Notes: generated from the letters alone by a model not told the origin. Numbered from the stretch's first letter, positions 31,366 to 43,925 are shown. The stretch is 64,000 bases of DNA from Gigantopelta aegis (GCF_016097555.1 NC_054712.1:42325999-42389998), one strand, 5' to 3'. Made by a program: numbers and translations.

Positions 31366-31604
31366 AACTCGCACATTTATCTGGAGTAAAACATAAGTAT
31401 ATAGTTAAAACTATTGCGTGTATCCTACTATCCTAGTTTTCTAATAGTTGTGTTCACTGAATGATTATTTGCCAATACAAAAAAAGAGAGAAGACTTTTA
31501 TCCTCTGTTCCAGTGTGTTTATAATAATAACATATATAATATATAGTATAAACTAACAGGCAAAAGAAACTTATCACTTTTAAAATAAGTTTATCTATAT
31601 ACTA

Positions 31605-32883
31605 CTCAAAAGAATTTAAGGGTCAAAAATTTATAACCAAATAAGTTTCAGGGTGTATTAGATTGATGATGTAAACTACACCAAATATTTTATTTATTGT
31701 TCCATATTTACAAAAAAACAAAACAAATAAACGTCACTGTATACAAGAAAGTCACATGACATGCTGTCAAAGTTGAAGGTTGTCAAACATGGATTTTACA
31801 CATTAGAACATTCGTTTAATAGTGTGTGAATCCACCCCTGGCGTGAATACACTCGACACATCTTTGCCTCATGCTGTTGATCAGACGTCTGAAGAACTCT
31901 TGGGGAATGGCCTGCCACTCTGCCATAAGAAGTTGATCCAGATCATGAAGGTTGGCCGGAGGGGCATGGTTATCCCGAACTCTCCTGCCTAATTCGTCCC
32001 AGGCGTTCTCTATTGGGGCCAAGTCAGGCGAATATGCTGGCCAATCCATCCTGGCGATACCTTGTTGTCTGAGAAAGTCCGTTACCACCCTGGCGCGGTG
32101 GGGTCTGGCATTGTCATCCTGCAGAACTGCCCCGCCGCCAATCTGCTGAAGGCCTGGGAGAACCAACGGCCGGATAATCTCATTCAGATAGCGGATTCCA
32201 ATCAGATTGCCATCCACCACATAGAGGGGGGTCCTCTGGTGGATGGAGATGCCGCCCCACACCATGACGCTGCCACCACCGAAACGGTGACGTTGTCTAA
32301 CGTTAACATCAGCGAAGCGCTCCCCAGGACGTCTGTAGACACGAACCCGACCGTCGTTGAACTGGAGACAAAACCTGGACTCATCAGTGAACATCACTCG
32401 ACCCCACTGAACACGTTGCCACCGCCACCAAGTCTCAGAGCAACATTTCTTTGCGTATTGCCATCCTGAAGCCAAGCAATAGCCCTTCCTCGATCTTCGA
32501 TAGTCAGTTGAAGTCGTACCATTGTCGAATTTGGAGTGTGCACCGTACACGAACGCAAGCTCCAATTATACGGAAATTCAGCATTAGGAACATGGAATAC
32601 ACGTGCAAAGCGTGCAAATGAAGCGCTTTGTGAAAAAGCAAGTTATGGACACTTAGCAGACCTTTCACTTTCGTCCTAATTTACGTGCAAATGTAAGCAT
32701 GTTTTCGCCATTAGAACTAGTCGACAGTGTCAATGACAGTGGATTTTAATTCATTTATGGGTTGCTTAGACCCACTTTTGTCAAAATGGAACAATACCAT
32801 GCGTGATATTATGGTCTAGCTAATATAACTGACATTCAGAAAATAATGTCGAAAATATCGTCTGACCCTTAAATTCTTTTGAG
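31605..32883 (-). mobile_element. Tc1/mariner element, family A, internally deleted, nested in family B
   Basis: The same termini as the element at 13089-14673 (CTCAAAAGAATTTAAGGG and its complement) are flanked by TA. It is 1279 bp, about 300 bp shorter, because the segment coding for the second half of the DNA-binding domain is missing. It lies in the left part of a family B element. Confidence 0.9.
31816..32532 (-). pseudogene. Tc1-type transposase, family A (internally deleted)
   Basis: The catalytic region is uninterrupted: [17 protein letters not shown], then [18 protein letters not shown], ending at GGFTHY and a stop. Upstream, the sequence jumps from the first helix-turn-helix segment (GAGACTTGG) to TGGCGGTGGCAACG, removing about 300 bases and shifting the frame. 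The copy therefore lacks most of its DNA-binding domain. Its catalytic part is better kept than that of the copy at 13450. Confidence 0.87.
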
Positions 32884-33065
32884 TACTGCAATAAGTTTGA
32901 AAATAATGAGAAAAGATTCGCCAAAACACACCCTGTGTTTCCGAAAAGTCACTGTTTTCGGATTGAGTGAATTTCGTGCAGTCATGAAAAATGTGAAAAA
33001 CAGCATAATTTGAATTTGTTAAAAATGCTCGTGCATGATTGTTGCATAAATACCGGTGTGGGACA

Positions 33066-34127
33066 ATGCAAGGAAGCAATATCAAAAAGAACATCAGAGA
33101 GATGCCGAGACTTGCCCAAGCAGAACGCAACAGAGCTATCGGTATGGCCGATATGGGGGCCTCTCAACGGCAAATTGCAAGAACCTTCAACTGCAGTCAA
33201 GCAGCCATTAGCAACTTGTTGAGCCGTTATCAGCAGACAGGCCAGGCACAAGACCGTGCAAGATCGGGAAGACCAAAGGTCACAACGCCAGCTAAAGACC
33301 ACTACATCCGGACAATCCACCTGATGAACCGATTCGTGACGGCGATGTCAACGGCGGCGACGGCACTGGGACACCCCATCAGCAGACGAACAGTCTTACG
33401 ACGACTCCGCAGGGCTGGTATCAGAGCTTTCTGCCCCTTCCGTGAACTGGCCTTGACCCCTCTACACCGTGAACGCAGATTACAATGGGCACGAACTGTA
33501 CGGCTGTGGCAGCGGCGTGATTGGGAAAGGGTGCTGTTCACGGATGAAAGTCGCTTCAACATGTTCCGAAATGATGGCCGAGCTCGTGTTTATCGACGTA
33601 GGGGAGAAAGACTGGCGCCGAACTGCATCCAAGATGTGCACCCTTTTGGTGGAGGCGGCGTAATTGTATGGGGCGGTATTTGCGGTCAACGGACAACAAG
33701 GCTTCTCATCATCCGTGGAAATCTGACTGGTCAACGATACAGGGATAAAGGGTTGCGACCTGTTGTAGTGCCATTCTTGCGTCAACAGCCTAGGGGTACC
33801 CTTTTGCAGCATGACAATGCACGACCTCATACAGCCAGACTTGTTCAGCATTATCTCAACAACGTTAACGTCAACGTATTGCCTTGGCCATCATGTTCTC
33901 CAGACATAAATCCCATAGAGCATCTGTGGGATCATCTGGATCGACAGTTGAGACAACGCGTACCTCCCCCAGCAAATCGACAGCAGCTTGAACATTTTGT
34001 TGGATGTTTGGCGCAGAATTCCTGCTGACGTCATCCGGTGACTGATGACATCCATGAGGAGACGTGTTTTGGCGTGTATTGACGCAAGGGGTGGTCACAC
34101 ACGCTACTGTCCCATGATTTAACTTTA
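33066..34127 (+). pseudogene. Tc1-type DD34E transposase, family B (C-terminus broken)
   Basis: A long open frame from the ATG at 33066 carries an HTH region (MGASQRQIARTFNCSQAAIS), a second DNA-binding half with GRPK, and the catalytic motifs LFTDES, LQHDNARPH and CSPDINPIEHLWDHL, with 34 residues between the last Asp and Glu. A frameshift near 33990 ends the frame at a stop at 34028. In another frame the expected C-terminus (RRIPADVIR, then ACIDARGGHTRY) follows with a TGA, ending near 34127. All catalytic residues are present, so decay is mild. Confidence 0.88.
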
Positions 34128-34493
34128 GAAGCACATTTTGAAGGGACTCTGATTGTGTACTTTTTAATTTTGACCCCATGTCTCTTTCGCTCGGCCTTAT
34201 GGCAAGTGCACTATCGATATAGCAATGCTTTTTTGTAAAGACATTGAAAAATGATTCCTTTCAGTAAAATAATCATCCTATAGATCACATCTGTCTTGAT
34301 TTTTCTTTATGGACCTACTGAACAAGGTGATAAGTTTATTTTGCCTGTTAGTGTAATAATATGTCAAACCCGACATAAATATAGTATATACATCTTCATA
34401 CATACATACATTCTAAGAGATAAAGCATAGATAAATAACTGTTAATTTATGATATATACGTACAAGTATTTAGCATTATTAGCTGATAATTGG

Positions 34494-34772
34494 GGGCGGG
34501 ACGTAGCCCAGTGGTAAAGCGTTCGCTCCCTGTCTGTGGACCCATTGTGCTATTTCTCGTCCCAGCCAGTGCTCCACAACTGGTCTAACAAAGGCCGTGG
34601 TATGTATTACCCTGGCTGTGGGATGGTGCATATAAAAGATCCTTTGCTACTAACAGAAAAGAGTAGGCTATGAAGTGGCGATATCGGGTTTCCTCTCTCA
34701 ATATCTGTGCCATATAACCGTAAATAAAATGTGTTGAGTGCGGCGTTAAATAAAACATTCCTTCCTTCCTTC
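34494..34772 (+). repeat. SINE family 1 with a shortened head
   Basis: The head (gggcgggacgtagcccagtg) is intact at first but lacks the part from tgatgcgcggtcgg to the box-B-like segment. The core and tail are otherwise complete. Confidence 0.85.
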
Positions 34773-35378
34773 TATTAGCTGATGAATAATAATAAAATAT
34801 AATACTCGATAAAATACAGGGCGTTGAACATATGAAAGCAAGGGAAGGGGTTGGTTATATATATATAAACCGGATCCTGTCGAAATCGGACATATTCAAA
34901 GGTACCGTGGTGATCCGGTTTTGCCAGTTTCCACTGTATATATTTATATATATGTCAATATCTTTGTATTTCGCTTTTACAACCTTTTTATAAACAACAC
35001 GTGAATACTTTGACTACGGGTCGATTCAGTTTATTTGTCAGGTAAATCATATATGACACGCATGCTTGGATATCGGTGTCGCAACAAACAAAATGAATGT
35101 GTATTTAGTACTCACAGGTCTATTGAGAAATTGTCACGGGGTAACATATTATTTACTATCGAGCTGTTCTACCGATATCATCTACGTTACGTTTCTCAGC
35201 ACACAAGTAAGTGTTGGTATTGTAAATAGTCTAACATAAAATATATATAAAACATCTTATAACTGCATGCAGGCATACACGCGCACACGCACGCACACAC
35301 AAATATATACACATACTAGTATACACATACATATATAAACACACACTACACACATACATTACACACACACACACATAC

Positions 35379-35412
<34 letters not shown>

Positions 35413-35555
35413 CACATACATACATACATAGGCCCCTACATACATACATACATACATTCATATATACAGGCAGACAGACAGACAGACATATTATGACATA
35501 CTTCTAGATTCAGTGTGTTTTAATAAGTGTACATTTTTTTTTTTTTCAATTTTAG
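34773..35555. other. Upstream region and intron of the BTB-Kelch gene
   Basis: AT-rich DNA with a CA/CATA microsatellite (35278-35488) and CAGA repeats (35470-35487). The last bases form a long T tract ending ttcaattttag, a strong 3' splice site immediately upstream of the Kelch coding exon. A 5' UTR exon must lie further upstream; I cannot place it. Confidence 0.55.
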
Positions 35556-35563
35556 CTGTCGGA

Positions 35564-37195
35564 ATGGCAAAGGTTCAACTGTCGTTTCTTAGAAACATCC
35601 ACGAGCTACTAATTCAAGGCGACCACAACGACATAAAACTTGTTTTTCAAGATGGCTGCACGACTGGAAGTCAGATATGTCTGATAGCACTGTCGCCTTA
35701 TTTTGAAGCGATGTTGACGTCTGATATGTTGGAAAAGAACACTGGAGTGGTGATGTTACCGACAGTATCTAAACAAACGTTTAACAATGTGCTGAAATTT
35801 CACTTTCTTGGTGAAAACGTTGTCAACGACGCCAACTGTCACATGTTACTTGATATCGCCGAGTTGATGCTTTTGGATGACCTTAAGTCTTTCTGCATGG
35901 ATTACATGCATGACAATCTCACACTAACCGTGAAGAACTGCATTTACATTTGGAGATTATCTAATAATTATAACATGGAGAATCTTGCTACACAAGCATT
36001 TTGTCACGCGGTTAGAAACATGGGGGGTCTTTCAAAGAATAGATCCATCGTGGATTTGACAAAAGATGAATATCTTCAAATATTGTCTCAGTGTGATTTG
36101 TCGTATAAAGAAGAGGACGTTGTTCGAGATGTCCAGATGTGGATACAGGAAAACAACCCTTCAGATAACACTATGGTCGATCTGTTCAGAGAAATCAAAT
36201 TTGAGCACGTCAGCTTGAGTTATCTGACTGATGACATCGACTTTACAAGTTTTGTCCAGGAACACGGAGCGGTGCAGCAAGTGGTTCAGGAAGGCACCAC
36301 GCGTTACCACCACCCACGCCGAGAAACAGACTCATTTACTGACAATCGAGCTTTAGAGCTATGTCTGGACGTGGTGTTCGTGCTTAGAGGGTACGTGAAC
36401 GTTTTGTCGGCTGCCAGTTTAACCAACAAAACGTGGTACCAGTTACCGCCAGCTCCGTGTAACCCTGGCGACTGGTGTGCGGCGGCAGTGTTTGGTAAAT
36501 GTATCTACATCACAGGAGGCTATGAAAACAAGAACCTGACGTTGACGTATCGTGTCTGGGAAAGGGTGTGGGATTACGGGCCAATCCTAAAACACCAACG
36601 TTATGCTCACTGCATGACGGTCCTCGGCGACTCACTATACGTGATTGGAGGAGAGAACAGTAGCACCATAGAAGAGCTGCAGCACGGACAGCAAGAATGG
36701 CAGGTGGTTGGAGATATCGGCTGTAAGAGACAGAATTCCTCCGCTGAAGCTGTTGGAGAAAACATTCTCGTGGTGGGTGGAATCATGTATGGGAACATCA
36801 TAGACGTCATCCATTGCTTCAACACAAACACACATGCTCTGTCTATTATCGACATGCCAGAAACGACGGGATACGTCACGAGGTCGTATCGGTGGATGTC
36901 AGATATATATTTAGTGCACGATCACGGCGCTGTCGACCTCCTGCACATCGATGATGACTCAAGGATGCCGATACCGAGAGCTGAACGTGTGGCAGAATTC
37001 GACAAACCTGGGAGATGCTTTGGCTTTGTGAACAGAGGAAAGGACGATATCATCGTCTATTCGAAAAGTGGCATCCAGAAGTGGAACATCAGCGATGGCT
37101 CCAAAGAACGCATCAAGTTTCAAAATAGGCTAGAACATGGCGAGATCTTCGATACTTTAGAGATGAAGATACCGCCTTTCTATCTCGGTCCATGA
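35564..37195 (+). CDS. BTB-BACK-Kelch (Kelch-like) protein
   Basis: 543 residues in one exon. An acceptor ends at 35555, so the ATG at 35564 (ggaATGGC) lies near the exon start and a 5' UTR intron precedes it. The open frame extends upstream only through the T tract. Residues about 20-115 form a BTB domain (DIKLVFQDG, LIALSPYFEAMLTSDMLEKN), then a BACK domain (about 130-230, with FREIKFEHVSLSYL). From about 285 come degenerate Kelch blades (IYITGGYENKN, LYVIGGENSS, ILVVGGIMYGN). Kelch-like proteins usually act as CUL3 ubiquitin-ligase adaptors: BTB binds CUL3 and Kelch binds the substrate. Fewer clear GG motifs than a full six-blade propeller are visible. Single-exon members occur in expanded invertebrate families. 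The exact orthologue is not determined. Confidence 0.92.
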   Translation: MAKVQLSFLRNIHELLIQGDHNDIKLVFQDGCTTGSQICLIALSPYFEAMLTSDMLEKNTGVVMLPTVSKQTFNNVLKFHFLGENVVNDANCHMLLDIAELMLLDDLKSFCMDYMHDNLTLTVKNCIYIWRLSNNYNMENLATQAFCHAVRNMGGLSKNRSIVDLTKDEYLQILSQCDLSYKEEDVVRDVQMWIQENNPSDNTMVDLFREIKFEHVSLSYLTDDIDFTSFVQEHGAVQQVVQEGTTRYHHPRRETDSFTDNRALELCLDVVFVLRGYVNVLSAASLTNKTWYQLPPAPCNPGDWCAAAVFGKCIYITGGYENKNLTLTYRVWERVWDYGPILKHQRYAHCMTVLGDSLYVIGGENSSTIEELQHGQQEWQVVGDIGCKRQNSSAEAVGENILVVGGIMYGNIIDVIHCFNTNTHALSIIDMPETTGYVTRSYRWMSDIYLVHDHGAVDLLHIDDDSRMPIPRAERVAEFDKPGRCFGFVNRGKDDIIVYSKSGIQKWNISDGSKERIKFQNRLEHGEIFDTLEMKIPPFYLGP

Positions 37196-37519
37196 GCCAG
37201 AGGGGTAGGTCGGTACCACCTGGGGAGGGGGGGGGGGGGACGAATGCTCATAGTGATTTTTGTCAAAGCCTATAACCCTAGAGATGGAAAATATATGATA
37301 GCATTGCGGGAATCACAGCTTTCTGCGTGTAGCTAAACATTTTGATACCCTACCTCCATTTCCACGGCAATCAATTTGTTTACGGAATTTTCCTTTTGTG
37401 GCTAAAACGACAAAACCGTAATACGTAATCAGGGCCGTATCTCTGCATAATGCGGAGTTGAATCTTTCAGGGCATTTGACAAAATATATTGGTTGTACAA
37501 CATTTATCAGAACATTTAA

Positions 37520-38225
37520 GATGGCAAAACGCAATCTAATTAAAATTAGCTCCACTATTACATGTGGATCTAACCGCAGCCAGTTGTAGCTCATGTCCAC
37601 CAATCAAAACCTTACTTGCAGAATCATGCCAGTGATTTGAAAATAATTTTAAAATATTCCAAATTATTCTGAGGGTATACGATATGTTTCATGTGAATTA
37701 CGAATGCCTTATTTAGACCAGTAGAACTAATTTTAATCAGATTGCTAACAACACTGCGTAGTCTCCAATGTCCAGGTAACATTTCGTCTGTAAATAATAA
37801 TTTAAATATTGACCAATCACACTTCGCTTTTTATAATTTTATTTGGGAGCATACAAATTCTAAAAATATCGGGCGAGTCTATTTTAGTGGCCGCAGTACA
37901 GCGAACCATACCAATACGTACGGGATGGGTTATCACTCTTCAATTTTACATTAATTTATTTATTTATTTATAAAAAAACTAAAACAACTAAACCAGCCTT
38001 CAGTTTTACATTAAAAATTATTTATTTTATAAAATAAAACATGTTTTAAGGCATTCGTAATTCACACGAATCATGTCGTATACCCTCAGGATAATTCGGA
38101 ATGTTTTCAAATTATTTTCAAATCACTGGCATGATTCTGCAAGTAAGGTTTTGATTGGTGGACATGAGCTACAACTGACTGCTGTTAGATCCACATGTAA
38201 TAGTGGAGCTAATTTTAATTAGATT
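37520..38225. mobile_element. Long-TIR (foldback-type) element, second copy
   Basis: Begins near caatctaattaaaattagc and ends with its complement. The arms share gtggatctaac, ccttacttgcagaat and ttcgtaattcaca blocks over roughly 190 bases. The inner sequence matches the element at 6094-6700 in reverse orientation (for example atcgggcgagtctattttag). No coding capacity. Confidence 0.78.
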
Positions 38226-38687
38226 GGGCAAAACGTGGAGGACGAGGAGTTAATTGATTAGATAATGCAGATATTATCAAGTTAACACTATTGATCTAAC
38301 ATCCTCAGCTGATTGGTCCAACTACTTTTAAACTTTACTGTGATCATACAGACAACCAGTGAAACAAGACCAAAAATCATTTATAGTTAGATCATTTTGT
38401 TGTTGATTCTTGTGCTGTATATCTCATACCAGGAGTTTTCTTTTCCCATGCTATTTTAGTCGTCATGCAACCTTTATTTTGTTATTACTTTTTCCATTTA
38501 TTTTTTGTTTGTAGTTTTTTAATCTTTATGTTGTTAACCATACCAGAAGTTCTAGCTTTAAAATACATAACCATATTGATGAGTACATACATGTATTTGT
38601 ATTTATGTATGCAAGATACTATTCTTAACGTAAGTATTGATTGGTGCCTTACAAATTACAAAAAAAACTGCCCTTTTTTTCTGTAAA
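38226..38687. other. 5' flank of a LINE; no separate gene
   Basis: AT-rich DNA leading into the LINE open frame. It may include the LINE 5' region. I see no ORF1 for the element. Confidence 0.35.
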
Positions 38688-41319
38688 ATGGATATGAATA
38701 TAAACATAGTTAGTTTAAACTGTAGAGGTTTAAATGATTTATTAAAAAGGAAACAGGTATTCCATTTTTTTAAAAGTAAAAAAGCTTCAATATATTGTCT
38801 CCAAGATGTGCACTTTACCAAAGAATTAGAACAAATTGTTAAACAACAGTGGGGTTATTCGGAATGCTATTTTAGCTCGTTTAAATCTAATGCTCGGGGA
38901 ACAGCAATATTATTTAATAACAGTTTTGAATTTAAAGTAAATCCGATACAGGAAGATAAAAATGGTAATTATCTTGCACTGAGTGTTGAAATAGACAAAG
39001 ATTCTTACACGTTGATTAGTGTTTATGGTCCCAATTTAAATAAACCAACTTTTTATAACAATTTAATTAATATAATTGATAAATTAGATAGTAAATTTGT
39101 TATTTTATGTGGTGATTGGAATTTAGTTCAAGATCCAACACTTGATTTGTACAATTATAGAACAGTTAATAATCCAAATGCACGAGAAAAAATATTTGAT
39201 ATGATAGAAATATTTGACTTAAAAGATCCATGGAGAGAACATAACCCAGTTTCAAGGCGATTTACTTGGAGACAGACTACACCCTTGAAACAGTCACGGT
39301 TAGACTATTTTTTAATATCACATAATTTATTATCATCAGTTGTTTCTACAAATATTCATCCCAGTTTTAAATCTGATCATTCACTTATTGAATTAACATT
39401 AAAAATTAATGAAATAGAAAGAGGAAAGTGTTTTTGGAAGTTTAATAATTCATTACTTGAAGACAAGGAATTTGTAAAGTTGATTAAAGAAACTATAAAT
39501 GTAACTGTTGAGCAATACAAAAATAAAACTAATGACGAGACTATAAACCAATTCACAATCAAATCAATGATCAGCTTTTATGGGAGACCTTACTACTTAT
39601 GATTCGGGGGAAGACAATATGGTATTCATCAATAAAAATTTTTTTACAATAAATAGACAAAAAGAGTTAGAAATTGAACTTGATAGACTAACACAAAAAA
39701 TAGATGATACAGAAGATATTAATGTTAAAAACAAACTGATCCAAAATGTTAAATTAATTAATGTTAATACTGAAAAAATTAGTTGCATAAGAGCTAAAGT
39801 GAATTTTGTTAGATCAAAAGCAAGATGGGTTGAGAAAGGTGAAAAACCCACAAAATATTTTTTTAAATTTAGAATCTAGAAATGTTCTAAATAAATCTTT
39901 TGTAGAATTAGAGACAAATGATGGTCAAACAATCAAAGACACGGTGAGTATAATAGAGGAAACAAAGTCTTTCTTTAAAAAAACTTTATTCGAAAAAAAA
40001 ACAGTAAGTGAAGTAAACTTAGAAGAACTCTTTTCACACAATGACTTGAGTGAGTTCACAAAATTGGACCCAGATACTTCTGAATGTCTGGAATGTATAC
40101 TATGTTATGATGAAATCCTACAAGCTCTTAAAATTATGAAAAATGAAAAAAGTCCTGGCCCTGAGGATTTACAGTAGAATTAAAAAAAAAAAAATTGGAG
40201 AGATCTAAACAAATATCTAATAAATTCTTTAATTATGCATATAATAATGGAATGCTCTCAGTTACCCCAAAACAAGGTTTAATAACCTGTATTCCAAAAG
40301 TAAATACAAACAAGAAACTTTAAAAAAATTGGAGACCTATCTCTTTACTTAACGTGTCTTATAAATTAGCATCAGCTGCTATAGCCCGAAGAATAAAGTC
40401 GGTCCTTCCAATTATTATAAGTGAAGAACAAAAGGGATTTCTATCAGGTAGATTCATTGGTGAAGTGACACGATTGGTATATGATATTATGAATTATACC
40501 GAAGAACATAATATCCCAGGCTTATTATTATTGACTGATTTCGAAAAAGCCTTTGACTCGGTAGCTAGACTGGGATTTTATTCATAAAGTACTAAAGTTT
40601 TTTGGTTTTGGATGAAATGGGTTTACTTATTTCAGAGAGATAGCCAATCTAGTGTCCTTGTAAATGGATTTGCTTCATCTTTTTTTAACCTAGGAAAAGG
40701 GTGTAGGCAGGGCGATCCGGTGTCTCCATATATTTTCCTTCTCTGTGCAGAAATATTAGCCAGACTATTAAAAAACAATAATAATATAAAAGGAATAAAA
40801 CTTGGTAACACTGAATATTTATTTACTCAATTCGCACATGATACCACAGTAATATTAGATGGAACGGAGAAAAGCCTATATGCTACTCTGAATACTTAAA
40901 AAAAATATTCTAGATTTTCAGGTCTTAAAGTGAATATGGAGAAAACTAAATTGATTTGGATAGGATCAAAAAAACGCAGTCGTTATAAATTATGTAAAGA
41001 ATGGAAACTTGATTGGACAGACCAGTTTAATTTATTGGGAATTAAGTTTGATGTTGATTTAGAAAATATAGTTAAAATTAATTATACTGATAAAGTGAAA
41101 GCTATTGAGTCTTTAATGAATATTTGGTCAAGTAGAACTTTAACACCATTAGAAAGAAACACTGTTGTAAAATCCTTATTTATGGCAAAACTAAATCATT
41201 TATTTTCAGCCATTCCAAATCCGACTACTAATTTAATACTAGAATTTCAAAAGAAACTTTTTAAATTTATATGGAAAGGAAAACCAGATAACATAGTTTG
41301 TTTTTCTAAAAATATATAA
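38688..41319 (+). mobile_element. Decayed LINE with endonuclease and reverse transcriptase (L1/Tx1-like)
   Basis: Starts with an apurinic-endonuclease domain from ATG 38688 (IVSLNCRGLND, YCLQDVHF, LCGDWNLVQ, RFTWRQ, SRLDYFLIS, SDHSLI). A reverse transcriptase follows in several frames: KSPGPEDL, WRPISLLNVSYKLASAAIAR, LLTDFEKAFDSV, GCRQGDPVSPYIFLLC, then FAHDTTVILDG, where the usual catalytic ADD reads AHD. A region typical of L1/Tx1-type elements (NMEKTKLIWIGSKK) comes next. Stops and frame changes occur, for example a TGA-ended frame at 39602 and others near 39879, 40177, 40587 and 40899. The C-terminal part and 3' end are missing, so it is dead and truncated. Confidence 0.87.
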
Positions 41320-41485
41320 ACCCACTAAAAGTGTATGTTATTGACTTAAAATCCATTTTGATCATGCATTTATTGTTGTATTTGTGTTGTAATAATGACT
41401 ATAATGGTATTATTGTTTAAAATGGTATCTCTGTACAAAGGGTCCATGGAAAATATTGACAAACATAACATGGAAATGAAAGAAA

Positions 41486-41545
41486 AAAATGTTTTATTTA
41501 ACGACGCACTCAGCACATTTTATTTATGGTTATAAGGCGTCAGGA
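41486..41545 (-). repeat. SINE family 1, 3' tip
   Basis: About 60 bases of the family 1 tail (gtttt atttaacgacgcactc) on the minus strand, just after the LINE remnant. Confidence 0.75.
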
Positions 41546-41599
41546 TCAATAACATGGCCACATCTAAACAGGCATACTGTTCACTCCACAAATTAACCT

Positions 41600-43060
41600 A
41601 TTTATATGTTGTATTATTACAGTGGTCTGTGATTCAGCTGTATACTTACTTACTTTGCTGCCTGGCGTTAACTTATGTTTTAGTTATTTTTCTGCAGTTT
41701 CCCACCAGTTTTGTTTGGGCCGAACACGTTTTTGTTTTCCTTCTGGTGTCCATCTCAGTGCAGTTTTGAAAATACTGTCATCTTTCTTTCTTACGATATG
41801 GCCAGTCCATCTTCATCTTCTAGTAATGATTATGTTCCTCATACTCTTTTGTCTGGCTGTTATAAACAGTTGCTACTTTGAAGTTTTTTTGTCATTATAT
41901 TTCGAGGGCATTTTGTGTGGAAGGTAGAAGGGTGATTAGAGTCAAGTTCTGTCATACGTCAGCATTCTGAGCCATACAAAAGAATGGAGAAGACACAGCT
42001 TTGGTATAGCTTAAGTTTTGTTCTTCTTGAATATATTGTTGATTTCCAAACAGGTTTCAGTCTGAAGAAAGCACATATGGCCTTGTTTGTGCGATGTTTT
42101 ATGTCACCACCAGCATCTCCATTTTTGCATACAATATGATTCCTAGATAGGTGAAGGTGACTGTGGTTTGCAGTTCTTCGTGATCAAGATAGACTGTTAT
42201 CGGATTTCTCTGGTTTAATCCCATCACTTTGCATTTCATTTTGTTTATCTTTAGTCCTAATGTTTTTTTACTGCTGTCATTGAGTGTATTTGTCTTTTCC
42301 TGTAAGTCGTGTCCTCAAGAAAGGGAAACATTGTCCATCTTATTCCTCGCGTTGTTTCTTCGGTTGTTTTCTTTTTAATCCAGTCTATTACAAGGTTGAA
42401 TAGTACTTCTGACACCGCACATCCTTTTCTGACCCCTGACTTTACTTTAAATGCAATATCTGACTGTCCTATGGAGCATGTGTAATTATCACAGAAGAGC
42501 TTAATGATGTCCACAATATGTGATGGAACTCCATTGCACGACGTATCCCCCAGGAGGCTGTCTCTATGCACGCTGTCAAAGGCTTTTTCAAAGTCTGTAA
42601 AGTTTATATACAGTTCTCTCTTTTCATTATGTGCACTGTTTAATGATGTTTCTGAGAGTAAATACTGTGTGGTCCGTACAGTTTCTTCCTTTTCGAAAAC
42701 CAGCTTGTACCTTTCTTAGCACCTTGTCTACTGCCGTTGATAATCGTTTTATAATAATATTACAGAAGAGTTTTGCTGGAGACTGACAACAAGTTGTTAT
42801 TGTTTGTCAAGTCGCCTTTCTTGGGGAGTTTAACAAGTGTGCCTTTGCACAACTCATCAGGAATTATCTATTCCTCCCATATCATGACATATACGGGTTG
42901 AAGACGTTTGGCTGCTAGTTTTGGGTCAGCTTTGAATAACTCCGCATGGCCTAGTGCATTTCCGTTCTTGAGTTCCTTGATAGCATCTGCTCAAACAACT
43001 TATTTGAAGCCATGTTTGCCAGAAATCCAGCCCGATCTCTCCAATCATGATTCTGCACCA
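41600..43060 (-). mobile_element. Decayed LINE, reverse transcriptase to C-terminus (second clade)
   Basis: On the minus strand, from about 42600 down: KAFDSVHRDSLLGDTSCNGV, then IIKLFCDNYTCSIGQSDIAF, KVKSGVRKGCAVSEVLFNL and WIKKKTTEETTRGIRWTM. Further down come pieces typical of the C-terminal end (kyekylKHKLTPGSK-like) near 41650. This type is common in invertebrates as endonuclease/reverse-transcriptase elements of the RTE or Jockey groups. It differs in sequence from the LINE at 38688. The ADD-containing segment is disrupted after FLED, the QG of the RQG motif reads KG, and many frame changes are present. Confidence 0.75.
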
Positions 43061-43922
43061 TGGCAAAATCTCACTAGGTCAGGCACGGCGGAAGCAAGTT
43101 GACATTGGGGTGGGGGGGGGAGAGGACTGAGATCGAAGGCGCAAAGCAAAGTTTCTAGGAGGCTCGGAGGTATACTCCCTCCGTAAAATTTAGAAAACTG
43201 AATGTCTTGAAATGCATATATTTCTGTAGAACCCTAATCCTAACCTGGTGCATCACAAAAAGAGAGGAAACGGCGAAGAGAAAACGTTGGCAGACTGCTA
43301 CAGTTGCAATTTTTTAAGAAGCGGTTACACATTTAGGTTTAACGATAAATATTAGTTAAATTCCTAGGGTATGTTTGTATTAATTTTTATACATTCGTGA
43401 TATAATATTGTCATTTGATATATATGTTTTTCAAGCGGTTACATCTTTGCATTTGTAGACATATGTTAAAATAAACGAATCGACATCAATACTATTCATA
43501 GGTAACGATCATTACGATGTCCGCATGTCTCCCGTCCCCCATTAATCAGTCTAATGCCGACATTGATATACCTTTTGAGAAAACCTCACTCGAATACTAA
43601 AAATAAACAACCAATTTAAACAACATATATGCGGCATATATATTTATATTCATTATGTTGTAATTGCAGCTATGACAACAGGTGCAGTACAGTACGAGAC
43701 TTGAGGGGAGTGATTAATTGTTCCCCTAACTTAGGGAGCTAAAATATTCTCCTTTAACTCAGTGTGGAGTGTGTGGGTGTGTGGGAGTGTGAGTGATAGC
43801 TCCTCTTAAACTAAGGTGTCTGCATTAGAGATAGGCCCCTAAAAATGTAAATCTGTAATTAATAGTGTATTTATTATAGTAACAATTAAAATAATAAAAA
43901 ATTATGTATAGTATTAGTATAG
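43061..43922. other. No gene seen; G-rich repeat patch
   Basis: A G-rich dispersed-repeat-like segment at 43081-43200 (with ggcgcaaagc) resembles the one near 51001-51110 (gcgccgaaggcgcgagg). The rest is AT-rich DNA without recognisable features. Confidence 0.4.
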
Positions 43923-43925
43923 TGT

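Larger units (their letters stand above)
31551..34353 (+). mobile_element. Tc1/mariner element, family B, split by a nested element
   Basis: The left terminus (aactaacaggcaaaagaaac) and right terminus (complement of cactaacaggcaaaataaac) are inverted repeats next to TA dinucleotides. The transposase at 33066-34023 lies between them. The left part is interrupted by a family A element (31605-32883 with its TA duplication). Without the insert, family B is about 1.5 kb, normal for Tc1. Family B was therefore here first. Confidence 0.85.

Noticed and set aside
35231-35461. Cys/Val-rich minus-strand frame upstream of the Kelch gene
   Set aside because: It is the translation of CA/CATA microsatellites.
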